Assembly (NCBI RefSeq): GCF_902686445.1
Contig: NC_062214.1
Span: forward strand, 54,161,177-54,225,176
Length of the DNA stretch: 64,000 nt
Source: Sciurus carolinensis
Taxonomy: Eukaryota > Chordata > Mammalia > Rodentia > Sciuridae
Direction of reading: 5' to 3'
In this document: positions 33,928 through 45,179 of the stretch, piece by piece
How positions within the stretch are numbered: the first letter of the stretch is position 1
Layout of the letters: each line of letters starts with the position of its first letter
Made by a program: the position numbers and the translations under genes
Notes under the pieces: model-generated
The model's database searches: none
Told to the model about the DNA's origin: nothing
What the model saw: the letters and a program-made list of their open reading frames with translations, nothing else

Positions 33928-34130
33928 GGTGAACATGGTGGTGAATGCCTGTAATTCCAGTGACTCTGGAGGCTAAGGCAGGAAGAACCCATGTTGGAGG
34001 CCAGCCTTAGCAATTTAATGAGGTCCAAGCAACTTAACAAGACTATGTCTCAAAATTAAAACATAAAAATAAAAATAAAAAGGCATGGGATGTGGCTCAG
34101 TGGGTAAGAACCCCTAGAATAGAAAAAAAA
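33928..34130 (+). mobile_element. B1-ID dimer SINE
   Basis: 'gaatgcctgtaattccagtg' to 'gtaagaacccctag', running into the AT-rich block. Confidence 0.85.
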
Positions 34131-34225
34131 AAAAATATATATATATATAGAAAAAATAGAAAAAAAAATATATATAGATAGATATAGATATATATCTATA
34201 TATATATATATATTTTTTCTATTCA
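34130..34225. repeat. AT-rich palindromic block
   Basis: TA/GATA repeats. The left arm (aatagaaaaaaaaatatata) is complementary in reverse to the right arm (tatatattttttctatt), around a centre near 34190. Able to form a hairpin or cruciform. Confidence 0.75.
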
Positions 34226-34230
34226 AGTAT

Positions 34231-34515
34231 AACAGACCCTACCAGGCATGTTAGCACATACTTGTAATCTCTGTGACTTGGAAAACTAAGGCAGGAGGAT
34301 TGCAAGTTTAAGGTTAGTCTGGGTAACTCAGTAAGACTCTGTATCAAATTAAAAAATTAAAAGGGGGGCTGGGGAGATAGCTCAGTTGGTAGAGTGCTTG
34401 CCTTGCAAGCACAAGGCCCTGGGTTCGATCCCCAGCACCAAAAAAAAAAAAAAAAATTAAAAGGGCGAACTAGTAGGTTTGGTCCTTAGTACTGAAAAAA
34501 AAAAAAAAAAAAAGG
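34231..34515 (+). mobile_element. B1-ID dimer SINE split by an ID
   Basis: B1 half to about 34362; the remaining ID half (gtaggtttggtccttagtac) resumes after the intruder. Confidence 0.83.
34366..34456 (+). mobile_element. ID SINE, near-consensus, nested
   Basis: Inserted between the halves of the dimer; flanks are aaattaaaaggg on both sides. The core 'gggttcgatccccagcacc' keeps a full B-box match. Confidence 0.92.
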
Positions 34516-34686
34516 CAAAAATAAAAGTTCAACAGAGAGGTTGGAAGATAAAGTTGAGAAAGTTTTGTTTATCGGGAAATAGAACAACAATAAAAGGTAG
34601 AGACATAGAGACTAGGAAAGAGAAGATAAGAAAGTGAGAAGAGCAATCTGGAACACCCATTAACTGACAGAAGTTCCAGAAATAAC

Positions 34687-34908
34687 CTGGGCTTCGTGAT
34701 ACATGCCTGTAATTCCAGTGACTTGAGATTTGGGAAGCTGAGGCAGAAGGATCATAAATTCAAGGCCAGCCTGCTGGATTTAGCAAGAACTTGTCTCAAA
34801 ATAAAATAAAAAGGACTGAAGATGTAGTCGTGAGGATGTAGCTCTGAAAATATAGCTGAGGATGCAGCCTTCCATATCTGAGGCCCTGGGTTCCATCCTC
34901 AGTACAGG
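34687..34908 (+). mobile_element. B1-ID dimer SINE
   Basis: Dimer with a small internal duplication in the ID half (gatgtagtcgtgaggatgta). Confidence 0.82.
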
Positions 34909-35346
34909 GGGGGAAATTTTTTTTTCAGAAAGAGCAAAGAATATAATAATAACGATAAGACAATCTGGGGTTAGGGTGAGGTAGAAAAATAAGCAATTCT
35001 CAAAAAATCGGTTTACCTACAAAGAAAAGGGAAACAAAGGATAAACAGACTTCCCAGTAACAACACTGGTAGTGAGAAAACAGTGGAATGAAGCATTCAA
35101 AAATCTAACTAGGAAGAACTTCCAGTGTAGAGGACTATTTTTAGGCAAACTGACAATCAAGTATGAGGATAAAATTTAAAAATCAATTGTGTTACTATAC
35201 TCTAATGATGAATCAGTCAAAAGAGAAATTTGAAAACCATTCATTCACAATAACCTCCAAAAAATAAAATACTTAGAAATCAATCTAACAAAAGAGATGA
35301 AAGACCTCTACAATGAAAACTATAAAACACTAAAGAATGAAATTAA

Positions 35347-35425
35347 GGGCTGGGGAGATAGCTCAGTTGGTAAAGTGCTTGCAAGCACAAGGCCCTGGGT
35401 TCGATCCCCAGCACCAGAAAAAAAA
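35347..35425 (+). mobile_element. ID SINE nested in L1
   Basis: Perfect 15-bp duplication aaagaatgaaattaa at 35332-35346 and 35426-35440. Same near-consensus subtype as 34366-34456. Confidence 0.94.
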
Positions 35426-36094
35426 AAAGAATGAAATTAAAGAAGACCTTAGGAGATGGAAAAATCTCCCATGCTCTTGGATAGGCAGAATTAATACTGT
35501 CAAAATGGCCATACCACCAAAAGTACTATACACATTCAATGCAATTCCTATTAAAATTCCGATGACATTCTTCAAAGAAAAAGAAAAATAAAGGCCCAGA
35601 ATAGCCAAAGCAATCCCTCATGATAAAAACAAAGCATGATGCATCACAATACCAGGCATTAAATTATATTACAGAGTTATAGTAACAAAAACAGCATTGT
35701 CACTAAAACAGGTATGAAGACCAATGGAACAGAAGACACAGACACAAACCCACATAAATACAGTAACCTTGTACTAGACAAAGGCACCATAAATCAATAT
35801 TGGAGAAAAGACAGCCCCTTTGATAAATGGTGCTGGGAAAACTGGAAATCCATATGTAATAGAATAAAAGTTAACCCCTATTTCTCACCCTGCACAAAAC
35901 TCAACTCAAGGTGGATCAAAGACCTAGAAATTAAATCAGAAACCCTGTACCTACTAGAAGAAAAGGTAGGCCCAACAATTCAACATACTGGCACAGGAAC
36001 TGACTTCCTGAAGCACAAGAAAATAAAAAATCAATAATGGACTGGAATCAAACTATAAAGCTTTTTTTTTTACAGCAAAAGAAACAGTTAAGGG

Positions 36095-36330
36095 GCTTTG
36101 GTTGTGGCTCACTGGTAGAGTGCTTGCCTAGGATGTGTGAGGCACTGGGTTGGATTCTTATCACCACATAAAAATAAATATATTAATTAAATAAAGGTGG
36201 ACTGGGGATGTAGCTCGGTTGGTAGAGTGCTTGCCTTGCATGCACAAGACCCTGGGTTCACTCCCCAGCATCACATTGAAAAAATAAAAATGAAAAGATA
36301 AAGGTATTGTATCTACCTATAACTAATTTT
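36095..36330 (+). mobile_element. Two ID SINEs in tandem inside L1
   Basis: An ID at about 36095-36195 and another at 36200-36290, followed by the common 3' tail. The L1 text on both sides repeats 'aaagaaaca' with 'gttaag' / 'attgag'. Confidence 0.85.
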
Positions 36331-37441
36331 TTTTTTTAAAGAAACAATTGAGAGCTTGAAGAGAGAATGGAAGAAAATCTTTGCCACCTACACCTTAGAT
36401 AGGACATTAATTTCCAGGGTATGCAAAGAACTCAAAAAGCTTAACACCAAAAAAATCAAATAACCAAATCAATAAATGGGTAAAGGAACTAAACAGACCC
36501 TTCACAGAAGAAGAAATACAAATGGTCAACAAATACATGAAAAAATGTTCAACATCTCCAGCAATTAGAGAAATACAAATTAAAACTACACTGAGATTTC
36601 ATCTCACACCAGGAAGAATGGCAATTATGAAGAATACAAGTAACAACAAATGTTGCTGAGGATGTGGGGAAAAGGGAACACATACATTGTTGGTGGAACT
36701 GCAAATTGGAGCAACCCCTCTGGAAAGCAGCATGGTGATTCCTCAAAAAAACTAGTAATTGGACCACCATTTGACCCAGTTATTCTACTTCTTGGTATAT
36801 ACCCAAAGGATTTAAAATCAGCATACTACAGTGATATAGCCCCATCAGTGTTTATAGTGGCACAATCACAATAGCTAAACTATTGAACCTAGATGCCCAT
36901 CAATAGATGAATGAATAAAGATATTGTGGTATATATACAAAATGGAATATTACTCAGTCATAAGGAAGAATGACTTTATGACATTTGCCAGTAAATGGAT
37001 GGATCTAGAGAAAATCATGCTAAGTGAAATAAGCCAGTCCCAAAAAACCAAAGGTCAAATGTTTTCACTGATATGTAGAAACCACAATAAAGTAGGGGAG
37101 TGGAAGAAGAGAAGTTCAGTAGATTAGACAAAAGGGAACAAATGGAAGGGAGAGGAGAAATGGAAGGGAGGAATAGGAAAGACAGTAGAATAAATCTAAC
37201 ATAATTTTTCTATGTACATTTATGAAAATACCTAAGTGAATCTCATCATGGTACCCACCCACAAGAATGGGGTCCTAATTAGAATAAAATATATCCCACG
37301 CTTGTATAATTTTATCAGAATGGATTCTCTGTCATGTATAAAAAGAAGCAATAAAAATTTAAAAAGTGGTATATATACATACCACACACACACACAAACA
37401 ACATCTACGTACACACTAAGTTTCGAGCTATCACCTCTTTG

Positions 37442-37645
37442 ATTTTTTTTTTGTTTGTTTGTTTGTTCTTTCTTTTCTGGTACTGTGGATTGAACCCAGG
37501 GGAGCTCCTACCATTGAGCCACATCCCCATGCTTTTTATTTATTTTTTTAAGACAAGGCCTCAATACTACCAAGACTGGCCCTGAAATTGCAAACCTCCT
37601 GCCTCAGTTTCTCAAGTAGCTGGGATTACAGATCTGTGCCAATGA
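37442..37645 (-). mobile_element. B1-ID dimer SINE
   Basis: (TTTG)n leader, then reverse dimer. Confidence 0.87.
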
Positions 37646-37728
37646 TCTGACTCTTTTTAAAAATTATAAGCCTGTGCAATTGTTTTAAACAATTCACATG
37701 TATTTATTTGAATAAAAACTAAATTTAG

Positions 37729-37915
37729 GAGCTAGGCAGGGTGGCACTCAGGGTAATCCCAGTGACCTGGAAGGCTGAGGTAGAAGGACCACAAGTTCCT
37801 GGTCAGTCTTTGCAATTTAGGTAGGCCCTATCTCAAAATGAAAAGGAGTGGGATGTAGCCCAGTAGTAGAATGCTCGTCTAACATGTGTGAGTCCCTGGG
37901 TTCATTCTACAATGT
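37729..37915 (+). mobile_element. B1-ID dimer SINE
   Basis: 'ggcagggtggcactcaggg' to 'gagtccctgggttcatt'. Confidence 0.84.
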
Positions 37916-38178
37916 CTTCCTCCCTTCCCCCATTCTGCACCCCCAAAGGAAAACCAGTAAATGAAAAAGTTGCAAAAAGATTATTCAGCATAATTTTTTT
38001 TGTAAAAATTTAAAACAAAATTTGGTATTCCATATGTAGTTATTGGAGCCAAGCATAAAAACATGAACAGTAGTGATACACATCAACTTGAGCACAGTAA
38101 ACTCTGGAGAAGAGGGTTAGTTATGTTTAATTTTAGTGTCTTTTAAAATCCAAGTTTATGAGGTAGAATGCCTTTTTT

Positions 38179-38287
38179 TATATACTGTATTTCATTTATT
38201 TATTTTTATGTGGTGCTGAGGATCCAACCCAGTGCCCAACCCATGGGAGGCAAGCACTGTAGCACTGAGCTCCAACCCCAGCCCCAG
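38179..38287 (-). mobile_element. ID SINE
   Basis: Near-perfect duplication agaatgccttttt / aaaatgccttttt at 38166-38178 and 38288-38300. Confidence 0.9.
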
Positions 38288-38311
38288 CAAAATGCCTTTT
38301 TAATTTATTAA

Positions 38312-38491
38312 CTTTTTTGGTAGCAGGGATTGAACCCAGAGGTTCCTAACTGAGCAACATCCCCAGAACTTTTTATGTTTTATTTTCAGACAGGGTCTCA
38401 CTATGTTGCTGAGTCCAGCTTTAAATTTTTGATTCTCCTGCCTCAGTCTACTGAGCCACAGGGATTATAGGCAATCGCCACAGCACCCGGC
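38312..38491 (-). mobile_element. B1-ID dimer SINE
   Basis: Reverse dimer ending 'cgccacagcacccggc'. Confidence 0.87.
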
Positions 38492-38508
38492 TTAAATTTT
38501 TAAAAATT

Positions 38509-38587
38509 ATTTTGCACTGCTGGGGACACAACCCAGGGTGTTGGCATATTAGGCAAGCCCTCTACCATTAAGATACACCCCAGTCCT
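38509..38587 (-). mobile_element. ID SINE
   Basis: 'ctgctggggacacaaccca' to 'atacaccccagtcc'. Confidence 0.83.
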
Positions 38588-38604
38588 TAATTTTTCAAAT
38601 TAAT

Positions 38605-38778
38605 TTTTTTTTTTTGTTGTTGTGCTGGAGATTGAATCCAGGGACACTTTACTACTGAACTCCATTCCCAGCACTTTTAATTTTTGTTTTGAGGCAGGGT
38701 CTCAACCTCGAACTTGCCATCTTCCTGCCTCAGCCTCCCTAGTTGCTGAGATTAAAGAGTTTGCCACCGGGACTGGCT
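38605..38778 (-). mobile_element. B1-ID dimer SINE
   Basis: T10 leader and reverse dimer ending 'gccaccgggactggc'. Confidence 0.87.
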
Positions 38779-38784
38779 TTCATT

Positions 38785-38850
38785 TTTATTTATTGCGGTG
38801 TTGCAGCCGATATCTAGGGCTCCATTTTATCACTGAGTTGCATCCTCAGA
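38785..38850 (-). mobile_element. ID SINE, decayed
   Basis: 'ttgcggtgttgcagccgat' to 'actgagttgcatcctcag'. Confidence 0.65.
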
Positions 38851-38883
38851 AAAATGTTTTGATGTCTGTTTATGTATTATATT

Positions 38884-39056
38884 ATTTCATTTTTCGTACT
38901 GCGAATTTAACCCAGGGCATTTTACCACTGAACTACATGCCCAGCCGTTTTTATTTTTTGAGACAGGGCCTCAACTGTCAGGCTAGTCTCGAATTTGGGA
39001 TCCTCCTGCCTTCAACCTCTTCCAGTCACTGGGATTACAGTTACCAAGCTGGGTCG
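38884..39056 (-). mobile_element. B1-ID dimer SINE
   Basis: Last of six consecutive minus-strand SINEs before the CRTC3 promoter region. Confidence 0.86.
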
Positions 39057-39419
39057 ATACGTATTTAATTGTGATAGTGATGTGTGTGGGTGTTATATTA
39101 ATGCTATTTTTGTACTTTTCTGCATGACTCTAATCCTTCCTAATTTACAAAACATAGACACACACACTCAGGGACCCCGAGGACATTTTTATACACATCA
39201 ACATTTAAGCTGAGAGCAGCTTCTGAACTGAAGAAGGGGAAACCCACGGAGGCCACGGGTTTTAAAAAGTGGGATTGGCACCTGCAGAAGCTGGGGTTTG
39301 GAGAGGCCACAGGGTCACCTGGGAGAGAGCCTGGGAAATGGGTCGGGAAATGGGAGGGAAAGGGTTGCACCCGGGCCGGATGGGTTCTGTAATTCCTGCA
39401 AAAGTGAGATCCAGATTGA
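39057..39419 (+). other. Unique sequence upstream of the CRTC3 CpG island
   Basis: No repeats; GC content climbs towards the island. Confidence 0.6.
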
Positions 39420-40720
39420 GGAAGATTTGGTGGTGGTGGGGTGGCTCCGAGAAGGCCTTCCAGGGAAGCAGACGAGGGAAGCGGGGACGGGAGGAGGACT
39501 GGCGGCAGACGTTAGGCCCCAGGCAGATTCAGCGCGCCCCCAACGCGGGGGTTGAGGCAAAGACTTCTTCAAGGTTAGGTGGCCCAAGTTTCACCCCTGA
39601 AGTTAAATCGTGGTCGTCCGAGCGGGGCAGGGTACGGACAAAACTCTTCTGGACCTGGTATGTCAATCCAGAGGCCATCCCTACGCCGGGGCATTTCGGC
39701 GAAGTGGTACCCCGCGGCTTCCGCACACCGGCTCCCTTTTGCTCGGCTCTCCGGGTTTCTGAAGCCTGCGGGTCCTGAGCCAGGCTCCGGAGCGCCGGGT
39801 TGGCCCTCGGTCGCCCGCGCAGGGCCGGGTTGGCGGCGCGCGGCCGGGCCGGAGGCGGGAGGCCGGCGGGCGGTGGGAGGCCGGGCGCGCCGAGGGCAGG
39901 GCGGGGCGGGGCCCGGCGCGGGGCGGGCCTCGGAGCGCTCGCAGCCGCTCGCTGGCTCCGGGGCCGCGGCGGCTCCTCTGCCGGGTCGCGCCGGTCGACG
40001 GGCTTCGGGCGGCGGCTTGGGCGGCCTGCGGACGGACGGGTGGGTCGAGACGCAGGCCCGCGCCTGCCGTCTCGCCTCCTGCCAGCGCGGAGCCCGAGCC
40101 ATGGCCGCCTCGCCGGGCTCGGGCAGCGCCAACCCGCGGAAGTTCAGTGAGAAGATCGCGCTGCACACGCAGCGGCAGGCCGAGGAGACGCGGGCCTTCG
40201 AGCAGCTCATGACCGACCTCACCCTGTCGCGGGTGAGGCCCGGGCGGCGCGGCGAAGCGGGGGCGGGCGGGACCCGCGCGGCGGGTGAGAGGTCGTGGGG
40301 CTGAGGCGACTGCGGGGCCGCGCGGGGGCTGCGCCGGGGCGGCCGCGGCCTCGGCGCTTCCCCGCCTTCCCACACCCGCTTGCCATTTGCGATCTCCGAG
40401 GAGGTGGGAGGGTCGCCGGGCCGGGTGCGGGGAGCGGGGAAGGGACCAGCTTGGCGGAGGCGGGCGGCGGTGTGAGGGCGGCCTGAGCGGGAGGGTGACC
40501 TGGAGCGCGGAGAGGAAATCGCAAACGGCGCGGAGGCCGGACGGAGCCGGGGCAGTGGGGCTTCTCACTACTCGGTCACCCACCACAGCCAGTCTCTCTG
40601 GACTCTGGCGTGGGAGGCCGCGGGGCCCGAGGGTCTCACACGCTCCATCAGGGAAGCTCGGTGCACACAGCAGTAAATCCAGGACCCGCCCGGAGGTGGC
40701 GTGGGGTCTTGGTACCACGA
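39420..40720 (+). promoter_or_regulatory. CRTC3: CRTC3 CpG-island promoter
   Basis: CpG density is very high, unlike the rest of the window, and repeats are absent. Tandem GC boxes (ggcggggcggggcccgg and cggggcggg) stand at about 39900-39930, some 170-200 bases before the ATG. No clear TATA box is seen, as expected for a housekeeping-type promoter. The transcription start is probably between about 39.9 and 40.05 kb, but this cannot be fixed from sequence. Confidence 0.85.
40101..40232 (+). CDS. CRTC3: CRTC3 coding exon 1, residues 1-44
   Basis: ATG in gagccATGG, a Kozak-like context. It begins [15 protein letters not shown] and ends MTDLTLSR in phase 0, donor GTGAGG. The segment [20 protein letters not shown] is the helical CREB-binding core. 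Confidence 0.97.
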
Positions 40721-43333
40721 TGAGAGTCTGTGTCGAGTTTGTGGCTTTCCTCCCTTGCCTTGGAGGTGTTTTATTAGGTCCAGTTCGCTTTGTTGGGCAC
40801 CAGATATTTAGTGAGGGCTGACAAGGTGCACACAGTGGCTGATGACTGATGAGGCACCCAGAGGAATAAGTAAGGCTCTAGCAAGGACTAACACCTGGTA
40901 AGGTTTAATGACTGTTGATTGCAGCAGTGGAAGATGGAGAACCATCAGGAGTGTCCGCTTCGACTTGCAGAGGAGGGTCAGCATGAGCGGTGCAGGCCTT
41001 GAGGATCGAGTGTTGACCTTGAAGGACCATAGGGAGGATGGGGGAGGATGTACAGATGCTGAGGGCGGGGGCGAAGTGGGGAATTCAAAGCAGAACTGCC
41101 CGCAGAGTTGCAGACTGGTGGTCTCCTACTCTCTTAGTTGAAGAGTTACTTTTTTTGGTCAGCGTAGTAGTTGGGAAAAAACTTTGAATCTGTTGCCAGT
41201 TCCCTCCCCTCCTCCATTGGAAGATTTTTACATAAAATCTAAATTTATTTATTTGTATTAAATTTTGGGAGAGCTGACAACACTAATCCTGAATTCTCCT
41301 GTGACAATCACCTACTGGAGCTGGGTGGTGGTCGTTCCCCTCAAATGGAGCATGAACCCTAGTTTGCTATAGTTAACAGCACTCCCTGTTTGAGTCCCTC
41401 AAGCAGGTCCCTCATGCTGAGGCCATTTATCTTATTTATTATTATGTTTTAGTGAAGTTAAGGGGAAAGTGAAATATTTTCTGTACTTATATTCTATCAC
41501 AATGAGAAAAAATAACATCTGTATCTCTCCATGGATAAAGAAGGTTGAGTATTTCAAGAAAATTTTTTCTCATGCCCTGATGAGCTTCATTTATTATGGT
41601 CTGGTATCCATAGGTTTTTACATTTGTGACCTTGGATAGATTGAGGGATGAGTTTGACAAGTTTAGAGCAGATTGAAAAGACTGGGTGAATGAAGACTGA
41701 GGATTATTGTTGAAACCTGTAAATCATGTGTTGTTTAGCTATTTATATTGTTTATGTACAAATACATGCAATATGTGTGTCCGTAACCAATTTCTCACCC
41801 AATTCATGAATCCCCTCTCATAGGTGAGGTCATGAGTAATATATAGATTTTCTCTTTTTTATTTTTGCAGTACTGGGGATTGAACCCAGGCCCTCACACA
41901 TGTGCCAGGCAAGTTCTCTACCACTGATATATATCCTTATCCCTTTTTAGTTTTGAGATTGAGTCTCACTGAGTTGCTTCAAACTTTTGATCCTCCAACT
42001 TGTGATCCTTCTGTTTCTGCCTCTGTAGGAACTGGGATTATAGTATGTACCCATGAGCCTGGCTCAGACTCTTTTTTTTTTTTTTTTTTGGTACTAGGAA
42101 CTGAACCACTGAGCTTGGTCTCTAGCCTTTTTTATTTTTTTAGACAGGGTCTCACTAAGTTGCTTAGATTCCCACTAAATTGCTGAGGCTGGCCTCGAAC
42201 TTGTAATCCTCCTGCCTCAGCCTCCCAAATTCTTGAGATTATAGACATATGCCACTGTGCCTGACCTGGATCAGACTCTTATAGGCAACTTTTTTTTCCC
42301 ACAGATTCTGTGTTCGCTTAAATTAGTTTGATTATATTACTCCTGTATATTCAAACATAAACTTGTATATAAAGTCCTTTGCTTATAGCTGTGAACAACC
42401 ATAAACCAAAATGTGTGTATACAAAATAAATTCAAAGTTACAAATGCAGTATATCTAAATTAACCCTAATGTGATAAATGCTACTTTGCTGCACTGAATT
42501 GAAGCTATCAGTGTGAATATTTTGAATTTACCACGCCTAAACAACTGACCCATATGATAATTCAGTCACTACTTTATTCTAATTACTACAAAATTATGAT
42601 GTTACTTTGCCCTTTGCCTAATACAGAGAGTCATTTACATGTTAATTCTTCTTATGTTTTCTCCTTGGCCACTTGCAAGAAAAGTAATAGTACTTGGACC
42701 CATTATGTTCATAAACGTGCAAATGATAACATTAAATTTATCTACTAATATTTGCTGATTTAAAAATTTTAAGGGTTATTTTCATAAAGAAATCACAAAA
42801 TTGAAGTACTCCTCATAGAAAACTCAGCTTCCCCAAGCATATATCTATAAACATCCAAGAATCCAAAGATACTAACTAGAGAAGAATCCATCTAGTTCAT
42901 AAATTGGTTGGCCAGTGTCCTGACTTCTGTTACTAACCCATGTCAGGCATAGTAATGTCAATGGACATCACTAATTGATCTAAATATTCCGATTTCTGCT
43001 GTGAGCTTATGTTGGATTTCAAGTGTCTGTCTTCATGTAATCACAGCCAATCCCTTCAGAGTTGGACTTAAATCATATTCTCCAAGTAGGTGGGATGAAC
43101 TAGATTATTATTATTTTTTTTCCATTCCAACTTTCGAGGTTCAGCCTTATCAGGATTCATTGGGAGATTTTTAAGAAGGGAGTGCTAGGAGAATTCCTTC
43201 CAAAGTGATACCTGGGATGATAAAGAGAGGTAAGGGGGTAGAGGCAGCTGTGTCAGGGGAAAGACTATTTGTTGTGTTGTTCATTCATTAATGTATTCAT
43301 TGTTAGCACTCGAGTACCAACTATGTGGTTAAT

Positions 43334-43376
<43 letters not shown>

Positions 43377-44369
43377 GGGGTTAAAGACATGATGCTTCCC
43401 TTTAAAGATCTTATTAGTTTGTTCAACAAATACTGAGTCTCTAGTATGTTCCAGGGGTTATAATGGTCATTGGGATTATAGTAGTGAGTGAGCAAAACAG
43501 TCTGGTGATGGATTTTAGGATCTAGTGGGGAAGACATTTAACAAAGGAGGCCACATTTTGTTGAATGTTACAAAGGGGAAATAGCTGGAACTCTGGGCTT
43601 GTATGGTATGGGAGTCCTCATCTCTTTTGATGGCCGAAAGGATCAGAGGGCATGGGGAAGGCATTCGAGGGTGTATGTGTTAAGAGAGGGAGTGTTGCGT
43701 GCACAGAGAATGGTTCATTAGGGAATGAGGAGGGTGATTTGAGATGAGACTGGAGACTTTTCAGGGATCAGAATGTAGAGATGGGATTCAGGAGTTGATC
43801 CTAAGAACAATGGGAGGTCATTAAGGAAGTGAAACAAGAGATTTGCATTTTCCAAAGATCCCTCTAGCTCCATAATGGTGGCTAGAATCTAGAAAGAGGC
43901 AGCTGCAGAGAAACTACCATATTCCTCCCGAAGATGTTTTGGCATCCACTAAGATAGTGATAAGAAGGTAGAGAGGTGAACAGATTGATACTTAGCAAAT
44001 AGAAAGGACCAGATTTGGTGAATGAATGAGGGAGATAAGAAAGAAGGAAGGCTCAGGGGGGATTCCTAGCCTTCAGACATAAATTATTTTGGGTGTCCTT
44101 CATTAAGCATACACTGGCAGCAGAGTTTGGCTGTGAGGAGATGCTGAATTTGAGGTGCCTGTGAGGCCAGTAAGTGGAGAGAGTCCAGCAGGCAGGTTTT
44201 TACCTGGTCCTGGAGCTCAGAAAGAAATGCTGGGTTAACCATACACTTTTGGGAATCTTTGTGTATAGCCACAGAAGGAGATTCAGCTGCCTACGAAGAA
44301 TTTGTAAAACAGATATTGCAAATTGGTGACCAGCATCTTGTTTTTGTTATCTTTGACCCTATGTGTGGA

Positions 44370-44411
<42 letters not shown>

Positions 44412-45146
44412 GTTTTGTTTTTTATTAGGGCCAGCAATGAGTATTAGGATTTTACATTAAAATCTAGATTCTGTTTTTTTTTTTTGAAAAATGAGGTCAT
44501 TTGGTGACACACCCCACATTTCTACATGGCAGCTATTGCTGGAGCTGAATATTGGGGCCCCTGTAGATAGGGCATGTATGTGGTCTTCAGTTTGCCACAG
44601 TACCTGCCACTCCCTATGATATTCCTCAGTGATTCCAGACTTCTTTACTTGCTTGTCTTTTCTACCTGGCAACTGTAGGCATTTGAATTTCTTTCCCCAC
44701 TGTGAAGTAAAATATTGAAGAAGACCTAGGAGTAACCCCAGGAGCCCCACCATTTAAAGGGGAAGTAGAGGAGGAGGAGCTAGCAAAGCAGACTAAAGAG
44801 CAACCAGAGACAGCCAGGGGAAAAACACTGGGAGGATTATTGCAAAGAGGAGGGATCATGGGCCAGCTGAGCACAGTGTTGCTGGCTTGACCTGACATGA
44901 GGAGGATATGTCCTTTGGTCTAGTCGTGTGGAGGTCACCAGTAACTTTGGTGAGAGCCACAGCATTCACAGCATGCTTGATGGATGGTTCATTGTGAGGC
45001 TCTGAAGATTGGATGAGAGAAAATGGTTATAGGTTAGAAACTTGTTAAAGAAGTTTGACTTCGAAGGGCAACTTGTGTTGAAAAAACTACAGGATAAACT
45101 CCGCACATCAAACTAGAATGTTAATTTGGTTTGAATAGTTTGGAAA

Positions 45147-45179
<33 letters not shown>

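Larger units (their letters stand above)
34985..37345 (+). mobile_element. LINE-1, internally deleted and SINE-riddled
   Basis: About 34985-35155 resembles the end of ORF1. From about 35165 the text is the later half of ORF2 (pieces at 35714-36037, 36650-36874 and 36924-37127), so the part between appears deleted. ID SINEs sit at 35347-35425 and at about 36095-36330. The 3' tail ends 'gaagcaataaaaattt'. Inactive. Confidence 0.8.

Noticed and set aside
39575..40718. Long open frames on the - strand (266 and 345 codons) across the CRTC3 CpG island, and a 241-codon + frame
   Set aside because: GC-rich DNA has few stop codons. The translations are Pro/Arg/Ala-rich and low-complexity, with no recognisable domain. 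Only the 44 CRTC3 codons within the + strand are supported.
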